This document shows positions 6,187-6,236 of a stretch of 6,236 bases of DNA, piece after piece (within the stretch, counting starts at the first letter, position 1; every line of letters begins with the position of its first letter). This DNA is from an uncultured Chromatiales bacterium (GTDB lineage Bacteria > Pseudomonadota > Gammaproteobacteria > Steroidobacterales > GCA-2729495). Location of the stretch: positions 1 to 6,236 of the forward strand of contig CAJXQV010000077.1 in NCBI GenBank assembly GCA_913058165.1, in the 5' to 3' direction. The notes beneath the pieces are model-generated. The model was not told the DNA's origin and searched no databases. It saw only the letters and a program-made list of their open reading frames with translations. The position numbers were made by a program, and so were the translations under genes.

Positions 6187-6236
6187 CTGTCTCTTATACA
6201 CATCTCCGAGCCCACGAGACAAGAGGCAATCTCGTA
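6187..6236 (-). other. Nextera i7 adapter with Tn5 mosaic end, inverted (library artefact)
   Basis: This is the reverse complement of the left-end adapter: the mosaic end is at 6187-6205, the read-2 adapter at 6206-6220, the index complement AAGAGGCA at 6221-6228, and P7 primer tail at 6229-6236. The last 48 bp of its reverse complement equal positions 1-48 exactly. It is synthetic and truncates mvaS. Genuine sequence ends at 6186. Confidence 0.98.

Noticed and set aside
1..6236. Composite transposon bounded by 48-bp inverted repeats
   Set aside because: The repeats are commercial Nextera adapter, index and primer sequences; no transposase gene is present.

Overview
The window is one short DNA fragment of about 6.1 kb (49-6186) with Illumina Nextera/Tn5 adapter sequence left on both ends (1-48 and 6187-6236). 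The first and last genes are cut off where the adapters begin, so their truncation comes from library preparation. The protein types suggest a gammaproteobacterium or a close relative: an E. coli-type short-chain prenyl transferase (IspA) and an ExeA/GspA ATPase of the type II secretion accessory system. This is a lineage inference from family resemblance only. Coding density is high, with five genes and only short intergenic gaps.

Layout, left to right. 49-1749 (minus) is an ExeA/GspA-like AAA+ ATPase with one membrane segment, a C39-peptidase-like domain and a C-terminal peptidoglycan-binding domain; its 3' end is missing. 1831-2733 (minus) is ispA, farnesyl diphosphate synthase. A 137-bp divergent intergenic region (2734-2870) holds a perfect TATAAT -10 box for the rightward genes and two overlapping perfect 13-nt palindromes. 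2871-3851 (plus) is mvaD, diphosphomevalonate decarboxylase. 3855-4886 (plus) is phosphomevalonate kinase, starting 3 to 6 nt after mvaD. 4901-6186 (minus) is mvaS, HMG-CoA synthase, lacking its 5' end. mvaS converges on the kinase gene, and a 9-bp-stem hairpin lies at the junction.

Together these genes encode three steps of the mevalonate pathway (acetoacetyl-CoA to HMG-CoA; mevalonate 5-phosphate to diphosphate; diphosphomevalonate to isopentenyl diphosphate) plus the prenyl transferase that uses the product. HMG-CoA reductase, mevalonate kinase and IPP isomerase are not in the window and may lie beyond the mvaS edge or elsewhere. The main biological point is a mevalonate-type isoprenoid locus in an apparent proteobacterium, most of which use the MEP pathway, with ispA next to mevalonate genes instead of in the familiar xseB-ispA-dxs context. 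I see no mobile element, CRISPR array, RNA gene or wholly unknown system. The least explained sequence is the double palindrome in the ispA/mvaD control region.
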